From Alphaproteobacteria bacterium (GTDB taxonomy: Bacteria > Pseudomonadota > Alphaproteobacteria > Rhizobiales > CAJQND01): a stretch of 64,000 nucleotides of DNA. The translations under genes were made by a program, and so were the position numbers. The stretch lies in assembly GCA_024227565.1 (NCBI GenBank), contig JAAEUE010000271.1, forward strand, positions 62,001 to 126,000, given 5' to 3'. The notes below the pieces were generated by a model that was given only the letters and a program-made list of their open reading frames with translations, had not been told where the DNA came from and searched no databases. Positions 53,079 to 61,222 of the stretch are shown here, piece after piece; within the stretch, counting starts at the first letter, position 1, and each line of letters opens with the position of its first letter.

Positions 53079-53507
53079 ATGACTGGACCGGCAACGGCAC
53101 TGAAGCGATGGTTCAGGCAGCAACGCGACGCTGCGTATCTAACCAACATGTCCGCACTGGCCTGGGCCGACGTCGGCGCCTCCAAGGGCGATCTTTTGCA
53201 AATCGCGAAAGGCCCGACCTGCGTCGGCGAGCGCATGCAGGCCATGGCTGCAGCCTATGGACTGGAACCGGCTGATCTGGCCGGAGAACGTTGGCGCCAG
53301 CTCGACATGGCCCGCGCCTGCTCAAACTGCTCAGAGTCCAGACAATGCAAGAGATGGCTCAAAGGCCCAGATCTGGATTTGGCCCAAGCGGGTTTCTGCC
53401 CCAACAAATCTCACTTTTCAGAGCTGAGCGGCAAGGACCAGGACGCGCTTGAGGCAGAGGACAAATCAGCCTCACAGGCCAAGGACGAGCGTCTGCATTA
53501 CCTCTAA
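53079..53507 (+). CDS. DUF6455 family protein
   Basis: A 142-residue protein. The N-terminal half is helical (LKRWFRQQRDAAYLTNMSALAWADVGASKGDLLQIA), and the C-terminal half has a cysteine cluster (ACSNCSESRQC near residues 89-98 and a further FCPN near 115). This is the layout of DUF6455 proteins of alphaproteobacteria, whose function is unknown. The Cys residues may hold an iron-sulfur or zinc site. An internal Met at residue 24 is an alternative start. Confidence 0.75.
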   Translation: MTGPATALKRWFRQQRDAAYLTNMSALAWADVGASKGDLLQIAKGPTCVGERMQAMAAAYGLEPADLAGERWRQLDMARACSNCSESRQCKRWLKGPDLDLAQAGFCPNKSHFSELSGKDQDALEAEDKSASQAKDERLHYL

Positions 53508-53556
53508 ACACTGATTGTTACGTACCAATCTGGCCAACAGAAACACTTCATCTGAT

Positions 53557-53598
53557 GCGTTGAAACAATCGAAACGCATGCGTCAACAATTGATACGC
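53557..53598. promoter_or_regulatory. two tandem GCGT...ACGC palindromes
   Basis: Palindrome one is 53557-53577 (GCGT and ACGC 13 bases apart) and palindrome two is 53580-53598 (11 bases apart). Both share ACAAT-GA in the middle, so they also form a direct repeat of about 20 bp. They lie 105 bases before the Gly-rich protein gene, where an operator would be expected. Confidence 0.45.
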
Positions 53599-53702
53599 AA
53601 TACCCCGATTCCAGAAATCCAACAGATACAAGCCGCCGCCATAGTGTTCCTCATCAACGCCGCACAAACCAGCGGCTTCAAACACACTAGAGGAACCGAA
53701 CA

Positions 53703-53993
53703 ATGACCACGAAAACCACATTTATCGTAGCAGCAGCGGCAGCGATGATGATCATTTCCGCACCAGCACACGTTCTGGCAGCAGCCACAGCCGGCGGCAG
53801 CGGTGGCGGCAGCAGCAGCGGCGATGGCGGCGGCAGCAGCGGCGGCGAAGGTGGCACCTACGGCTTCGGCAGCGCCTACCACAACGTCGAAACCGGCGGG
53901 TACAGCTGCGACTACATGCGCAAGAGAGCTCAGTGGAGCGACTCATACTACTGGTGGCGCAAGCACAACCGCTGCGTGGCCGCAGGCTCCTGA
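53703..53993 (+). CDS. small exported Gly/Ser-rich protein
   Basis: A 96-residue protein of unknown function. A signal peptide covers residues 1-26 (MTTKTTFIVAAAAAMMIISA, cleaved near VLA-AA). Residues about 28-50 are almost only Gly and Ser. The C-terminal 40 residues are aromatic and charged, with two Cys (YSCDYMRKRA, HNRCVAAG) that could form a disulfide. AGGAA precedes the ATG by seven bases. It could be a structural or envelope-associated peptide. The gene stands alone, ending 72 bases before the convergent phnE. Confidence 0.75.
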   Translation: MTTKTTFIVAAAAAMMIISAPAHVLAAATAGGSGGGSSSGDGGGSSGGEGGTYGFGSAYHNVETGGYSCDYMRKRAQWSDSYYWWRKHNRCVAAGS

Positions 53994-54065
53994 CCCCATG
54001 CAGAGTTCGTGACGGACACAAGTGCTTCTCCCAGCGCTTGTGTCCCCACTTTGTTTGCCTTCGGA

Positions 54066-54899
54066 TTATTTGGCCTTTGCCACCCGCGCCCGGGCCCAGG
54101 CAGATGCCGCTTCAGACAGCAAGACCAGCACAACAATCGACAACAAGATTGCAGCGACACGCTGCGTTTCGATTTGCAGCACGTTGCGTTTCAGATACCA
54201 GCCCATTCCCCCTGCTCCAAAGAACCCGACCACCGTGGCCGCCCGGAAGGCAACGTCCCAGGTGTAGATCCCGATCCCAGTGAACGCCACCCGCACTTGC
54301 GGGAAGACGCCGTAGACCATCACCGCCAGTTCCCCGGCGCCGGTGGCGCGGATCGCCTCCACCGGACCCATGTCGATCCCCTCAATCTCCTCGGCCAGAA
54401 GCTTGCCGGCAAAGCCGATGCAGAACATGGTGAGCGCCAGAATGCCGGCCAGCATGCCGAAGCCCAGAATGGTGACGAACAAGATCGCCCAGATGGTCTC
54501 GTGAACCGCGCGTGCGCTCATGGTGAACAGGCGCGCAACCGGATAGATGAACCGCCGGTTGGGAGACATGTTGTAGGAGCCGAACCACCCGAGCGGCAGC
54601 GCAATGATCATGCCGAAGAGCGCCCCGAGATAGGCCATCTGAATGGTGTCGAACACCGAGGAGAGATAGTCGGCATCCCGGATGTACTCAAGGTCCGGCG
54701 GATAGTAGCGGTCGGCGATCACAGAACCGATGCGGCCAAACATGCCGATGAACCGTTCCAGCGGAATATTGAGATAGACAACCGAGAAGGCAAGGAACAC
54801 CAACGCGAAGAGCAAACCGAAATAGCGGTAGAGCGAGCCTGGAAACTTGAAGCGTTGCCAGGTGCGCGGTGTCCCGGGAGATGTATCTGATATCGACAT
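54066..54899 (-). CDS. phnE: phosphonate ABC transporter permease, second PhnE
   Basis: A 277-residue membrane protein with about six hydrophobic segments. The permease signature is in EGIDMGPVEAIRATGAGELAVMVYGVFPQV (about 175-205), the contact with the PhnC ATPase, and RALHETIWAILFV-type helix. Two PhnE-type permeases are common in phosphonate and phosphite importers. It overlaps the first phnE gene by one base. Its N-terminus (residues 1-20) is hydrophilic. Confidence 0.93.
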   Translation of the reverse strand: MSISDTSPGTPRTWQRFKFPGSLYRYFGLLFALVFLAFSVVYLNIPLERFIGMFGRIGSVIADRYYPPDLEYIRDADYLSSVFDTIQMAYLGALFGMIIALPLGWFGSYNMSPNRRFIYPVARLFTMSARAVHETIWAILFVTILGFGMLAGILALTMFCIGFAGKLLAEEIEGIDMGPVEAIRATGAGELAVMVYGVFPQVRVAFTGIGIYTWDVAFRAATVVGFFGAGGMGWYLKRNVLQIETQRVAAILLSIVVLVLLSEAASAWARARVAKAK

Positions 54900-55720
54900 C
54901 AGATCATTGCCTTGCGGGTGAAGTAGGAGATGATTTCACCAAACAGAATCAGCACCAGAATGGCGATGATCACCGCGGTGACCCCACCATGGTTGAAGGT
55001 GTTGAGCTGGCGGAAGAACACCAGACCAAGCCCGCCCGCCCCAACCAGCCCGAGCACGGAAGAGCGCCGGATGTTGATCTCCCACTCGAAAATGATCACG
55101 CTGATCATGGCCGGCAAAACCTGAGGCAAGATGGCGTAGAGGAAGACCTGAAACTCACTGCCGCCCACCGCCCGGATGGCCTCAACGGGCCTTGGATCGA
55201 GATCCTCGATCGCTTCAGCAGACATTTTCGCAATGAAGCCAATCGAGCGCACCGCGATTGCAAGCACGCCGGCCAGAGCGCCAAGCCCCACAGAAGCAAC
55301 GAAGAACAGAGCCCAGACAATCTCGTGGATCGAGCGCGAGAGGGTCATCATCAGGCGGGCAATGGGATAGGTGATCGGCGGGAACGGGCTGATGTTGAGC
55401 GCCCCGAACCATATGGCCGGGATGCAGGTGAGCACGCCCAAAAGGGTTCCAAGCGTTGCCACCAGAATGGTTTCAAGCGCCGGTTGCCAGAGCTGGGGCA
55501 GCAGGGCCCAGTCAACCTTGAGGAATTCGCCAATGGAGGCCAAGACCTCCCAGACCGAGCCCATCCGTTCCCAGTCGGTGTCGTCCACCACTGTGGTTTT
55601 CAGGCTCCACAGCACAGCGAGGAACACCACACCATAAAGGATCGATCTGTTGATCCTGCCCTTGGTGCGGGCCGCGATGATTTCCTCAACGCGGGTATCG
55701 TTGTCAGCCGTCAGGCTCAC
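54899..55720 (-). CDS. phnE: phosphonate ABC transporter permease, first PhnE
   Basis: A 273-residue paralogue of the next gene, with the same signature EAIEDLDPRPVEAIRAVGGSEFQVFLYAILPQVLP (about 170-205) and SRSIHEIVWALFFV. The two presumably form a heterodimeric channel. It overlaps phnC at one base and the second phnE at one base. Confidence 0.93.
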   Translation of the reverse strand: MSLTADNDTRVEEIIAARTKGRINRSILYGVVFLAVLWSLKTTVVDDTDWERMGSVWEVLASIGEFLKVDWALLPQLWQPALETILVATLGTLLGVLTCIPAIWFGALNISPFPPITYPIARLMMTLSRSIHEIVWALFFVASVGLGALAGVLAIAVRSIGFIAKMSAEAIEDLDPRPVEAIRAVGGSEFQVFLYAILPQVLPAMISVIIFEWEINIRRSSVLGLVGAGGLGLVFFRQLNTFNHGGVTAVIIAILVLILFGEIISYFTRKAMI

Positions 55721-56472
55721 TAGAGCACCTCCATGGCGTAGATATCGTCCAGGTGTTCTTTGTTCATTTCCGAGGTCGGGCCATCGAACATTTTGATGCC
55801 GTCCTGCAAGCCGATGATTTTGCTGCAGAACTCGGTCGCAAGCTGCACATCATGAATGTTGCAAAGAACCGGAACCTTGTATTCCTTGGCGATCTCCATG
55901 ATCAGAGCCATGACCTCGCGTGAGATTTTCGGATCGAGGCTGGAGGTCGGCTCATCCAGCAAAAGCAGCTTGGGATCCTGCATCAGCGCCCGGGCGATGC
56001 CGACGCGCTGGCGCTGACCGCCCGAAAGCTCATCAGCCCGTTTGTCCACATGATCGCTCAGCCCCACCCGGTCGAGCACCGCAAGCGCCCTGGAGATATC
56101 CTCCTTGGAGAACAATCGGAACAGCGCCTTGAAGTTCCCCACATACCCCAGCCTGCCGGACAACACATTGTCCATCACCGACATGCGGTTCACCAGATTG
56201 AACTCCTGAAAGATCATCCCGATGTCGCGCCGCACCCGGCGCAGCTCTTTCTTGCCCAGGGTCAGAACGTTCTCGCCATAAAGCGTGATTGTGCCGGAGG
56301 TGGGTTCCACCAGCCGGTTGATGCAGCGGATCAGGGTGGACTTGCCCGCCCCACTTGGGCCGATGATGGCGAAGAAGTCATCCGCCTCAACCTCAAAGCT
56401 GATGCCTTTGAGGATTTGTGGACCTGCGGCGCTATAGCTGACCTTCAGGTCTTCAACAGATAAGATGGCCAT
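55720..56472 (-). CDS. phnC: phosphonate ABC transporter ATPase, PhnC
   Basis: A 250-residue ATPase. Walker A is GPSGAGKSTLIRCINRL, the signature LSGGQRQRVGIARALMQ, Walker B LLLLDEPTSSLDP and the switch His IHDVQLA. The IRCINRLVEPTSG stretch and the EFNLVNRMSVMDNVLSGRLGY segment are typical of PhnC. It is separated from phnD by 96 bases with a hairpin. Confidence 0.95.
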   Translation of the reverse strand: MAILSVEDLKVSYSAAGPQILKGISFEVEADDFFAIIGPSGAGKSTLIRCINRLVEPTSGTITLYGENVLTLGKKELRRVRRDIGMIFQEFNLVNRMSVMDNVLSGRLGYVGNFKALFRLFSKEDISRALAVLDRVGLSDHVDKRADELSGGQRQRVGIARALMQDPKLLLLDEPTSSLDPKISREVMALIMEIAKEYKVPVLCNIHDVQLATEFCSKIIGLQDGIKMFDGPTSEMNKEHLDDIYAMEVL

Positions 56473-56513
56473 TGTCCGCCGGTCAGCCCCATGAAATTTT
56501 CAAGTTGAAGGAC

Positions 56514-56537
56514 GGAGGTGGCGGTTAGGCCACCCCC
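56514..56537 (-). promoter_or_regulatory. hairpin between phnD and phnC
   Basis: GGTGGC and GCCACC (56517-56522 and 56529-56534) form a GC-rich stem with a six-base loop, extended by outer partial pairing. With no T tract it is not a strong terminator; it may stabilise the phnD mRNA to give more binding protein than permease. Confidence 0.4.
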
Positions 56538-56568
56538 GAGGATCGAGAAGTTACAGGCGTGATTGGGC

Positions 56569-57507
56569 CTAGTTCTTCTTCTTTTTACGTTCGTCCTTGG
56601 CCTTTTTCAGAGCCCGGATCACGTCATAGTCGCTGGACGACATTGAAACGAACTTGTTGGATTTGACGTTGTCGAGGAACTTCTTCTCGCCCGGCACGTC
56701 GGCAGAAAGACCGGTGAAGGTGGCTTTGATATTGTCCTTCACGTCCTGGCACAGCGGCGTGCGGTAGACAAACGGGTCTTGCGGAATGGCCGGCGAAGAC
56801 CAGAGCACGTTGAAATCTTCCAATTTCACCTCACCCTTGTTCACCACATTGTCGAACCGGTGCGTGGCCACGAAAGCTGCGTCCACCTTGCCCTTGGCCA
56901 CTGCCACTGTGGAAAGCTCGTGGCTGCCGGTGTAGACGACCTTCTTGAAATATTTGTCGAGATCGCCGCCCACGTTTTTGGAGAACACAACCCGCGGGAA
57001 CAGGTTACCCGATGTGCTACCGGGATCCACCAGTCCGAGGACAGAGCCCTTCAGCGCATCGATGGAGGTGAACTTGGAACCCTTCTTGGTCACCAATGCG
57101 GCCTTGTAGCCTGGTCCCTCTTCCTGCAGATGGCCGGGCCGTTTGGCATATGTGGCAAAGACCTCAATGTTCTTGTCCTTGCTATTGGCAATCACATAGC
57201 TGTAGGGGCCAAGCACCGCCACATCGATGAACTTGCTCAACAAGCCCTCCACCACGGAGGCATAAGACGTGGGCATGAAGAACTGGATTTTCTTGCCGGT
57301 GAGCTTTGCCATCCGGTCGGTGATGGGTTGGTAGAGCTGCAGCTCAGCCACTGTTTCCTCGGTGGGGATGATGGCAAAGGTGAGCTCATCTGGGTTCTCA
57401 CACTCTGCCGCCCAGGCCGCAGTGCCGGCCGTCATGAACACGGCCAGCGCGGAGAGCGCAACCTTCGTTGCAGTGCGTTTGTTTGTTGAAACCTTCTTAG
57501 TGGACAT
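56569..57507 (-). CDS. phnD: phosphonate ABC transporter substrate-binding protein, PhnD
   Basis: A 312-residue periplasmic protein. The signal peptide runs to about AAWA-AE (residue 33). The mature part starts DELTFAIIPTEETVAELQLYQP, the PhnD/SsuA type. VAVLGPYSYVIAN and LVDPGSTSGNLFPRVVF contain the phosphonate-binding Ser/Thr residues of the family. It ends in a Lys-rich tail (KKAKDERKKKKN). It lies first among the transporter genes and after the iron alcohol dehydrogenase gene, 59 bases away. Ligand could be a phosphonate or phosphite. Confidence 0.93.
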   Translation of the reverse strand: MSTKKVSTNKRTATKVALSALAVFMTAGTAAWAAECENPDELTFAIIPTEETVAELQLYQPITDRMAKLTGKKIQFFMPTSYASVVEGLLSKFIDVAVLGPYSYVIANSKDKNIEVFATYAKRPGHLQEEGPGYKAALVTKKGSKFTSIDALKGSVLGLVDPGSTSGNLFPRVVFSKNVGGDLDKYFKKVVYTGSHELSTVAVAKGKVDAAFVATHRFDNVVNKGEVKLEDFNVLWSSPAIPQDPFVYRTPLCQDVKDNIKATFTGLSADVPGEKKFLDNVKSNKFVSMSSSDYDVIRALKKAKDERKKKKN

Positions 57508-57566
57508 TTGGTTATCCTCCCTGTTGTCCCGGTCTTTACGCTTTCAAATTCATCGCCCGTTTTTGA

Positions 57567-58682
57567 TTATGCTGCTGCGGCTCCGAGGGCTTCGGCCGCT
57601 TTAAGAAATCTGTCCTTCTCACCAATGAAATTCTTTCCCCGCTCACCGTCAAACGCGCCATCCACAAGGCCGGCCCATTCGCTGTCGCCCACCCCATGGT
57701 CCGCCGGTTTGGTGGAGACATTGAGGCTAGTGAGCAGGTTTGAAACTTTTGTGACAGCGCTCGGCATATCCCCCTCAAAGATCCGCCCCAGCGCATCTTC
57801 ACACAATCCGCCCACCCCGGTCACGCTTTCAATCACAATCGGCAGCGAGAACGAGCAGGCAATTCCGTGAGGCACATTGTGCTTCAGGGTGATGGGATAG
57901 GACAGGGAATGGGCAATCGCGGTCTTGGTGTTGGAAAAGGCAAGGCCGGCAAACGTCGCCGCCCGCGCCATGCGGCTGCGCAGCTCGATGTTCTCCAGAT
58001 CTGCCACCAAGGCAGGCAGCACGTCCATCACCTCGCGCGAAGCATAGACCGCATGATTGGCGGAGACTGGATTTGCATTCACATTCCATAGGCTCTCAAG
58101 CGAATGAGACAGGGCATCCAGCCCTGTGCTCACCGTAAGCGCCAGCGGCTTGCCGCACATCAGCGCCGGGTCAACCAATGCCGTTTCCGGATAGAGGTTT
58201 GGCCGCGCCAGGGAGAACTTCTTGCCGGTGGCTTCGTTCCACACGGTGGCCCAACAGGTCACCTCTGATCCGGTGCCCGCTGTGGTTGGCACCGCGATGA
58301 TCGGTGTCGCTGAAAGCGCCTCGGCCCCGCTGCCCGTTTCCAAGAAACGGGCCACGTTGCCGAAGTCGCCGTTCGCCGCCGCAAAAACTTTCGCTGAATC
58401 AATGACCGACCCGCCGCCCAAAGCAACCCACACTTCGGGCGCCGGCGCATCCGCGATCTTTTGGGTTTGCGCCTCAAGAAGAGCATAGTCAGGGTTGGCC
58501 GCCACATCGTTGATGACCACAGCGGCAGGCCCCACAAGCGCCGCCAACCTCTCGGTGAGCTCGGTGCAAAAGGCATCCGGGTATGTCACCAGTCCATAAG
58601 AGCGCCCGCCAATGCAGGCGCCCAGCTCCTCAAAGCTGCCTGGGCCAAACTGCACCCGAACCGGATTGTGATAGCTCCACAA
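57567..58682 (-). CDS. iron-containing alcohol dehydrogenase, phosphonoacetaldehyde-reductase-like
   Basis: A group III alcohol dehydrogenase of about 371 residues. GGGSVIDSAKV is the NAD-binding motif, PTTAGTGSEVT follows, and the metal ligands are Asp and His in LVSTGLDALSHSLES-type (here TVSTGLDALSHSLE), AIAHSLSYPI and HNVPHGIACS. Sequence and context resemble phosphonoacetaldehyde reductases (PhpC type). Start is TTG 58682, after GAGGCAGG; an ATG at 58733 would add 17 residues with no good ribosome site. It heads the phnDCEE operon and is divergent from the LysR gene, so it should act on the imported phosphonate. Confidence 0.83.
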   Translation of the reverse strand: MWSYHNPVRVQFGPGSFEELGACIGGRSYGLVTYPDAFCTELTERLAALVGPAAVVINDVAANPDYALLEAQTQKIADAPAPEVWVALGGGSVIDSAKVFAAANGDFGNVARFLETGSGAEALSATPIIAVPTTAGTGSEVTCWATVWNEATGKKFSLARPNLYPETALVDPALMCGKPLALTVSTGLDALSHSLESLWNVNANPVSANHAVYASREVMDVLPALVADLENIELRSRMARAATFAGLAFSNTKTAIAHSLSYPITLKHNVPHGIACSFSLPIVIESVTGVGGLCEDALGRIFEGDMPSAVTKVSNLLTSLNVSTKPADHGVGDSEWAGLVDGAFDGERGKNFIGEKDRFLKAAEALGAAAA

Positions 58683-58775
58683 AACGCCTGCCTCGTTCTT
58701 GAATTTTCTCAAGGCTAGGAGTATCCAATACATAGATCAAATATATATTTTGTATCTTGAAGCAGGATCAAACCT
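58683..58775. promoter_or_regulatory. divergent regulatory region of the phosphonate cluster
   Basis: A 93-base AT-rich gap between the divergent adh-phn operon and LysR gene. CTTGA-N6-TCAAG (58698-58713) and an AATACA...TGTAT pair around a TATATATT core (58727-58755) are candidate LysR sites. Boundaries depend on the adh start. Confidence 0.45.
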
Positions 58776-59645
58776 ATGAATTCCACCCAACGGCGCTCGT
58801 TCCACACCTCAGCCGAGCTCGGCGGATTCACCGCGGCGGCAAAGTCCCTGCGCATTAGCCAGCCCACAATCACCGCCCAGGTACGCGAGCTGGAGTCCCT
58901 GTACGGTGTGGAGCTTTTTGCCCGGCGCGGCCGCAATGTGGTACTCACCTCAGTGGGCGAAGAGCTTTACGAGATGACCAAGCGCATCGCCCATTTGGAA
59001 GGCGAGGCAAGAGAGTTTCTGCAGGCTCACGGCGGCCTGCAGGCCGGCCACTTGAACCTGGCCGCGGTCGGGCCGTTTCATGCCACCGACGTTCTGGTTG
59101 CCCTCAAAACCCAGTATCCCGAGATCCAGGTCTCCGTGCAGCTCGGCAACTCCCAGCGCACCCTTGAGCGCTTGTTGGAGTTCACCGCCGATGTGGCGAT
59201 GATCGCGCATTTTGAGGATGATCCAAGAGTTGAAATGGTGCCATTCAGCCGGCACAAGGTCATTGTGTTCGTCCATGCGGACCATCCCTGGTTTTCCCGC
59301 AAGTCCGTCAAGATGAAGGATCTTGAGGGACAGGATTTCGTCTTGCGCGAACAAGGCTCAACCACTCGGCTAGCTTTTGAGACTGCCTTGGATGAGGCGG
59401 GCATCTCGATTAATCCGGTTGTGGAGATCGGCAGCCGCGAGGCGGTTTGGAAGGCGGTTGAACAAGGCATTGGCATCGGCGCGGTTGCCGATTTTGAATT
59501 TGTCCCCCACCCGCGCCTGCGCACGGTTGAGATTTCAGACGCGGAAATCTCCACAAGCTATCAAATCGCCTATTTGAAGGAACGCAGCAATTCACGCCTG
59601 ATCCAAACCCTGATCCGCATCGCCCGGACCGTCGGAAATTCTTGA
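58776..59645 (+). CDS. LysR-family regulator of the phosphonate cluster
   Basis: A 289-residue LTTR. The HTH is residues 1-60 (ELGGFTAAAKSLRISQPTITAQVRELESLYGVELFARRGRNVVLTSVGE), followed by a periplasmic-binding-like effector domain. Position between two divergent gene groups, both tied to phosphorus compounds, suggests it controls both. LysR regulators are known to run 2-aminoethylphosphonate operons in Pseudomonas. AGCAGGATC lies eight bases before the ATG. Confidence 0.93.
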   Translation: MNSTQRRSFHTSAELGGFTAAAKSLRISQPTITAQVRELESLYGVELFARRGRNVVLTSVGEELYEMTKRIAHLEGEAREFLQAHGGLQAGHLNLAAVGPFHATDVLVALKTQYPEIQVSVQLGNSQRTLERLLEFTADVAMIAHFEDDPRVEMVPFSRHKVIVFVHADHPWFSRKSVKMKDLEGQDFVLREQGSTTRLAFETALDEAGISINPVVEIGSREAVWKAVEQGIGIGAVADFEFVPHPRLRTVEISDAEISTSYQIAYLKERSNSRLIQTLIRIARTVGNS

Positions 59646-59678
59646 CCCGGCGACACAGCTCATAGCTAGGTGTTTTCC

Positions 59679-61118
59679 ATGACCAAAGTTCTCATCGTTG
59701 TGTTCGACGCCCTGCGCCCAGAGTTCTTGCGCGCTGATCTGATGCCCAACCTGCATGAGTTCGCGGCCCGCGGCGTGCGTTTCAAGAACAGCCGCTCAAC
59801 CTTCCCCACGGAAACCCGGGTGAACCAGACCGCCGTGCTTACCGGCTGCTACCCGCGCAACCACGGCATTGTGGGCAACCGGTTTCCAGAACCTGCAATC
59901 GCGCCCGGAGAGGTGGTGAACACCGGCGTGGACGAACAGATTGCCAATGCGTTCGCCCGAGCTCCCGGGGGCTTGATCAAGATGCCCACCATGGGGGAGC
60001 GCCTGACAGAGGCGGGCCGCACTTTCGCGGCTCTCAGCGCCGGCACGCCTGGGGGCGGCCGGCTGATCAACCACATGGCCGAGGCCCACGAAACCTTCCG
60101 TTTGGCCATGCGATGTCCTGAAGCGGCCCAGCCGGCCGGTGCTCTTCAGGAGATCATCGCCCGCATCGGCCCGATGTCGGACTATGAACTGCCCGCCACT
60201 AACTGGATTGCCTGGGCGGCCAACGCATATCTGGAATATGTGGTTCCCGAGGTCTCCCCCGATGTGATGCTGCTCTGGCTCTGCGAGCCCGACGAGAGCT
60301 TCCACTTTCTTGGCATTGGCGAACCTGGTTCCCAGGAGACGATGAAGGGCGCAGATGCACAATTCGGACGCATCCTCAACGCGCACAAGGACCAGATCGA
60401 AAGCGGCGCCCTGCACATTATCGCCATGTCAGACCACGGCCAGATCTCCCTGGCGGGCGGGCCGCTGGATCTGCTGGCAAAGCTGTCGGTGGCCGGCTTC
60501 GGCGCGGCCAAGACCCCTGGGCCCGAGACGGATTTCGCTGTGGTTGTTGGAAACGCCGGCGGCATCTGGGCGTCTGAGAGCGCCAAGCCCAGAGCGCCTG
60601 CCTTGGTGGACTGGCTGATGCAGCAAGACTGGTGCGGCCCGCTGTTCACCCCGGACGGTGCTTGCGGCACCTTGAAGAACACCGAGATCTGCGCCGACCA
60701 TCCACGGGCGCCGGATATCAATCTGATCCTGCGCAGCAACGATGCACCCAATGCCTGGAGCGTGAGAGGCACCACAGCGCACGATGCCCCCTACCCTGTT
60801 GGCGGCGGCTGCCATGGCGGTCTGAGCGCCCACGAGTTGCACAATGTTCTTGTTCTGGGCGGCACGCAGCTGCGCACAGGCGATGCGCTGGAGGCGCCCG
60901 CCGGCAACATCGATGTTTTGCCAACGGCCCTCACGCTTCTGGGCTTGCCCATCCCAACCGGCATCGACGGCCGTCCATTGCTCGAGGCGTTCGAGGCTGC
61001 GCCAGCCGATCATCCTTCCATCCAGGAGCACACTGTGACTGCGCCCAATGGCCAAACGCACCTGTCGGTCACAGACTATGGATCGCAGCGCTATCTGAAC
61101 AAGGCCTGGGTTTCCTAA
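59679..61118 (+). CDS. alkaline-phosphatase-superfamily hydrolase, NPP or phosphonoacetate hydrolase type
   Basis: A 479-residue zinc hydrolase of the nucleotide pyrophosphatase/phosphodiesterase branch, which also holds phosphonoacetate hydrolase PhnA. Metal and catalytic residues are visible: Asp in VVFDALRP, nucleophile Thr46 in FPTETRVN, Asp and His in EPDESFHFLG, Asp-His in SDHGQ, and His in CHGGLS. The form of the nucleophile loop is closer to phosphodiesterases than to characterised PhnA, and the protein is longer than PhnA (about 410-425). No signal peptide, so cytoplasmic. It follows LysR by 33 bases. Confidence 0.8.
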   Translation: MTKVLIVVFDALRPEFLRADLMPNLHEFAARGVRFKNSRSTFPTETRVNQTAVLTGCYPRNHGIVGNRFPEPAIAPGEVVNTGVDEQIANAFARAPGGLIKMPTMGERLTEAGRTFAALSAGTPGGGRLINHMAEAHETFRLAMRCPEAAQPAGALQEIIARIGPMSDYELPATNWIAWAANAYLEYVVPEVSPDVMLLWLCEPDESFHFLGIGEPGSQETMKGADAQFGRILNAHKDQIESGALHIIAMSDHGQISLAGGPLDLLAKLSVAGFGAAKTPGPETDFAVVVGNAGGIWASESAKPRAPALVDWLMQQDWCGPLFTPDGACGTLKNTEICADHPRAPDINLILRSNDAPNAWSVRGTTAHDAPYPVGGGCHGGLSAHELHNVLVLGGTQLRTGDALEAPAGNIDVLPTALTLLGLPIPTGIDGRPLLEAFEAAPADHPSIQEHTVTAPNGQTHLSVTDYGSQRYLNKAWVS

Positions 61119-61222
61119 CTGGCGTTCCCAGACCCTCAGAAATCAGGTGCACGCGCGTCAATTCAGCGATAGAAATCTGCTCTTTGGCACTTGCGCCAAT
61201 GCTGCATGGCAAGGACGGGCAG

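Noticed and set aside
53515-53706. 63-codon frame before the Gly-rich protein
   Set aside because: Starts at TTG without ribosome site, covers the tandem palindromes, and has no recognisable features; more likely regulatory DNA.
60632-61222. N-terminal extension of the M20 hydrolase frame
   Set aside because: Overlaps the AP-superfamily hydrolase gene in another frame and gives Arg-rich nonsense; ATG 61223 with AAGGA is the natural start.
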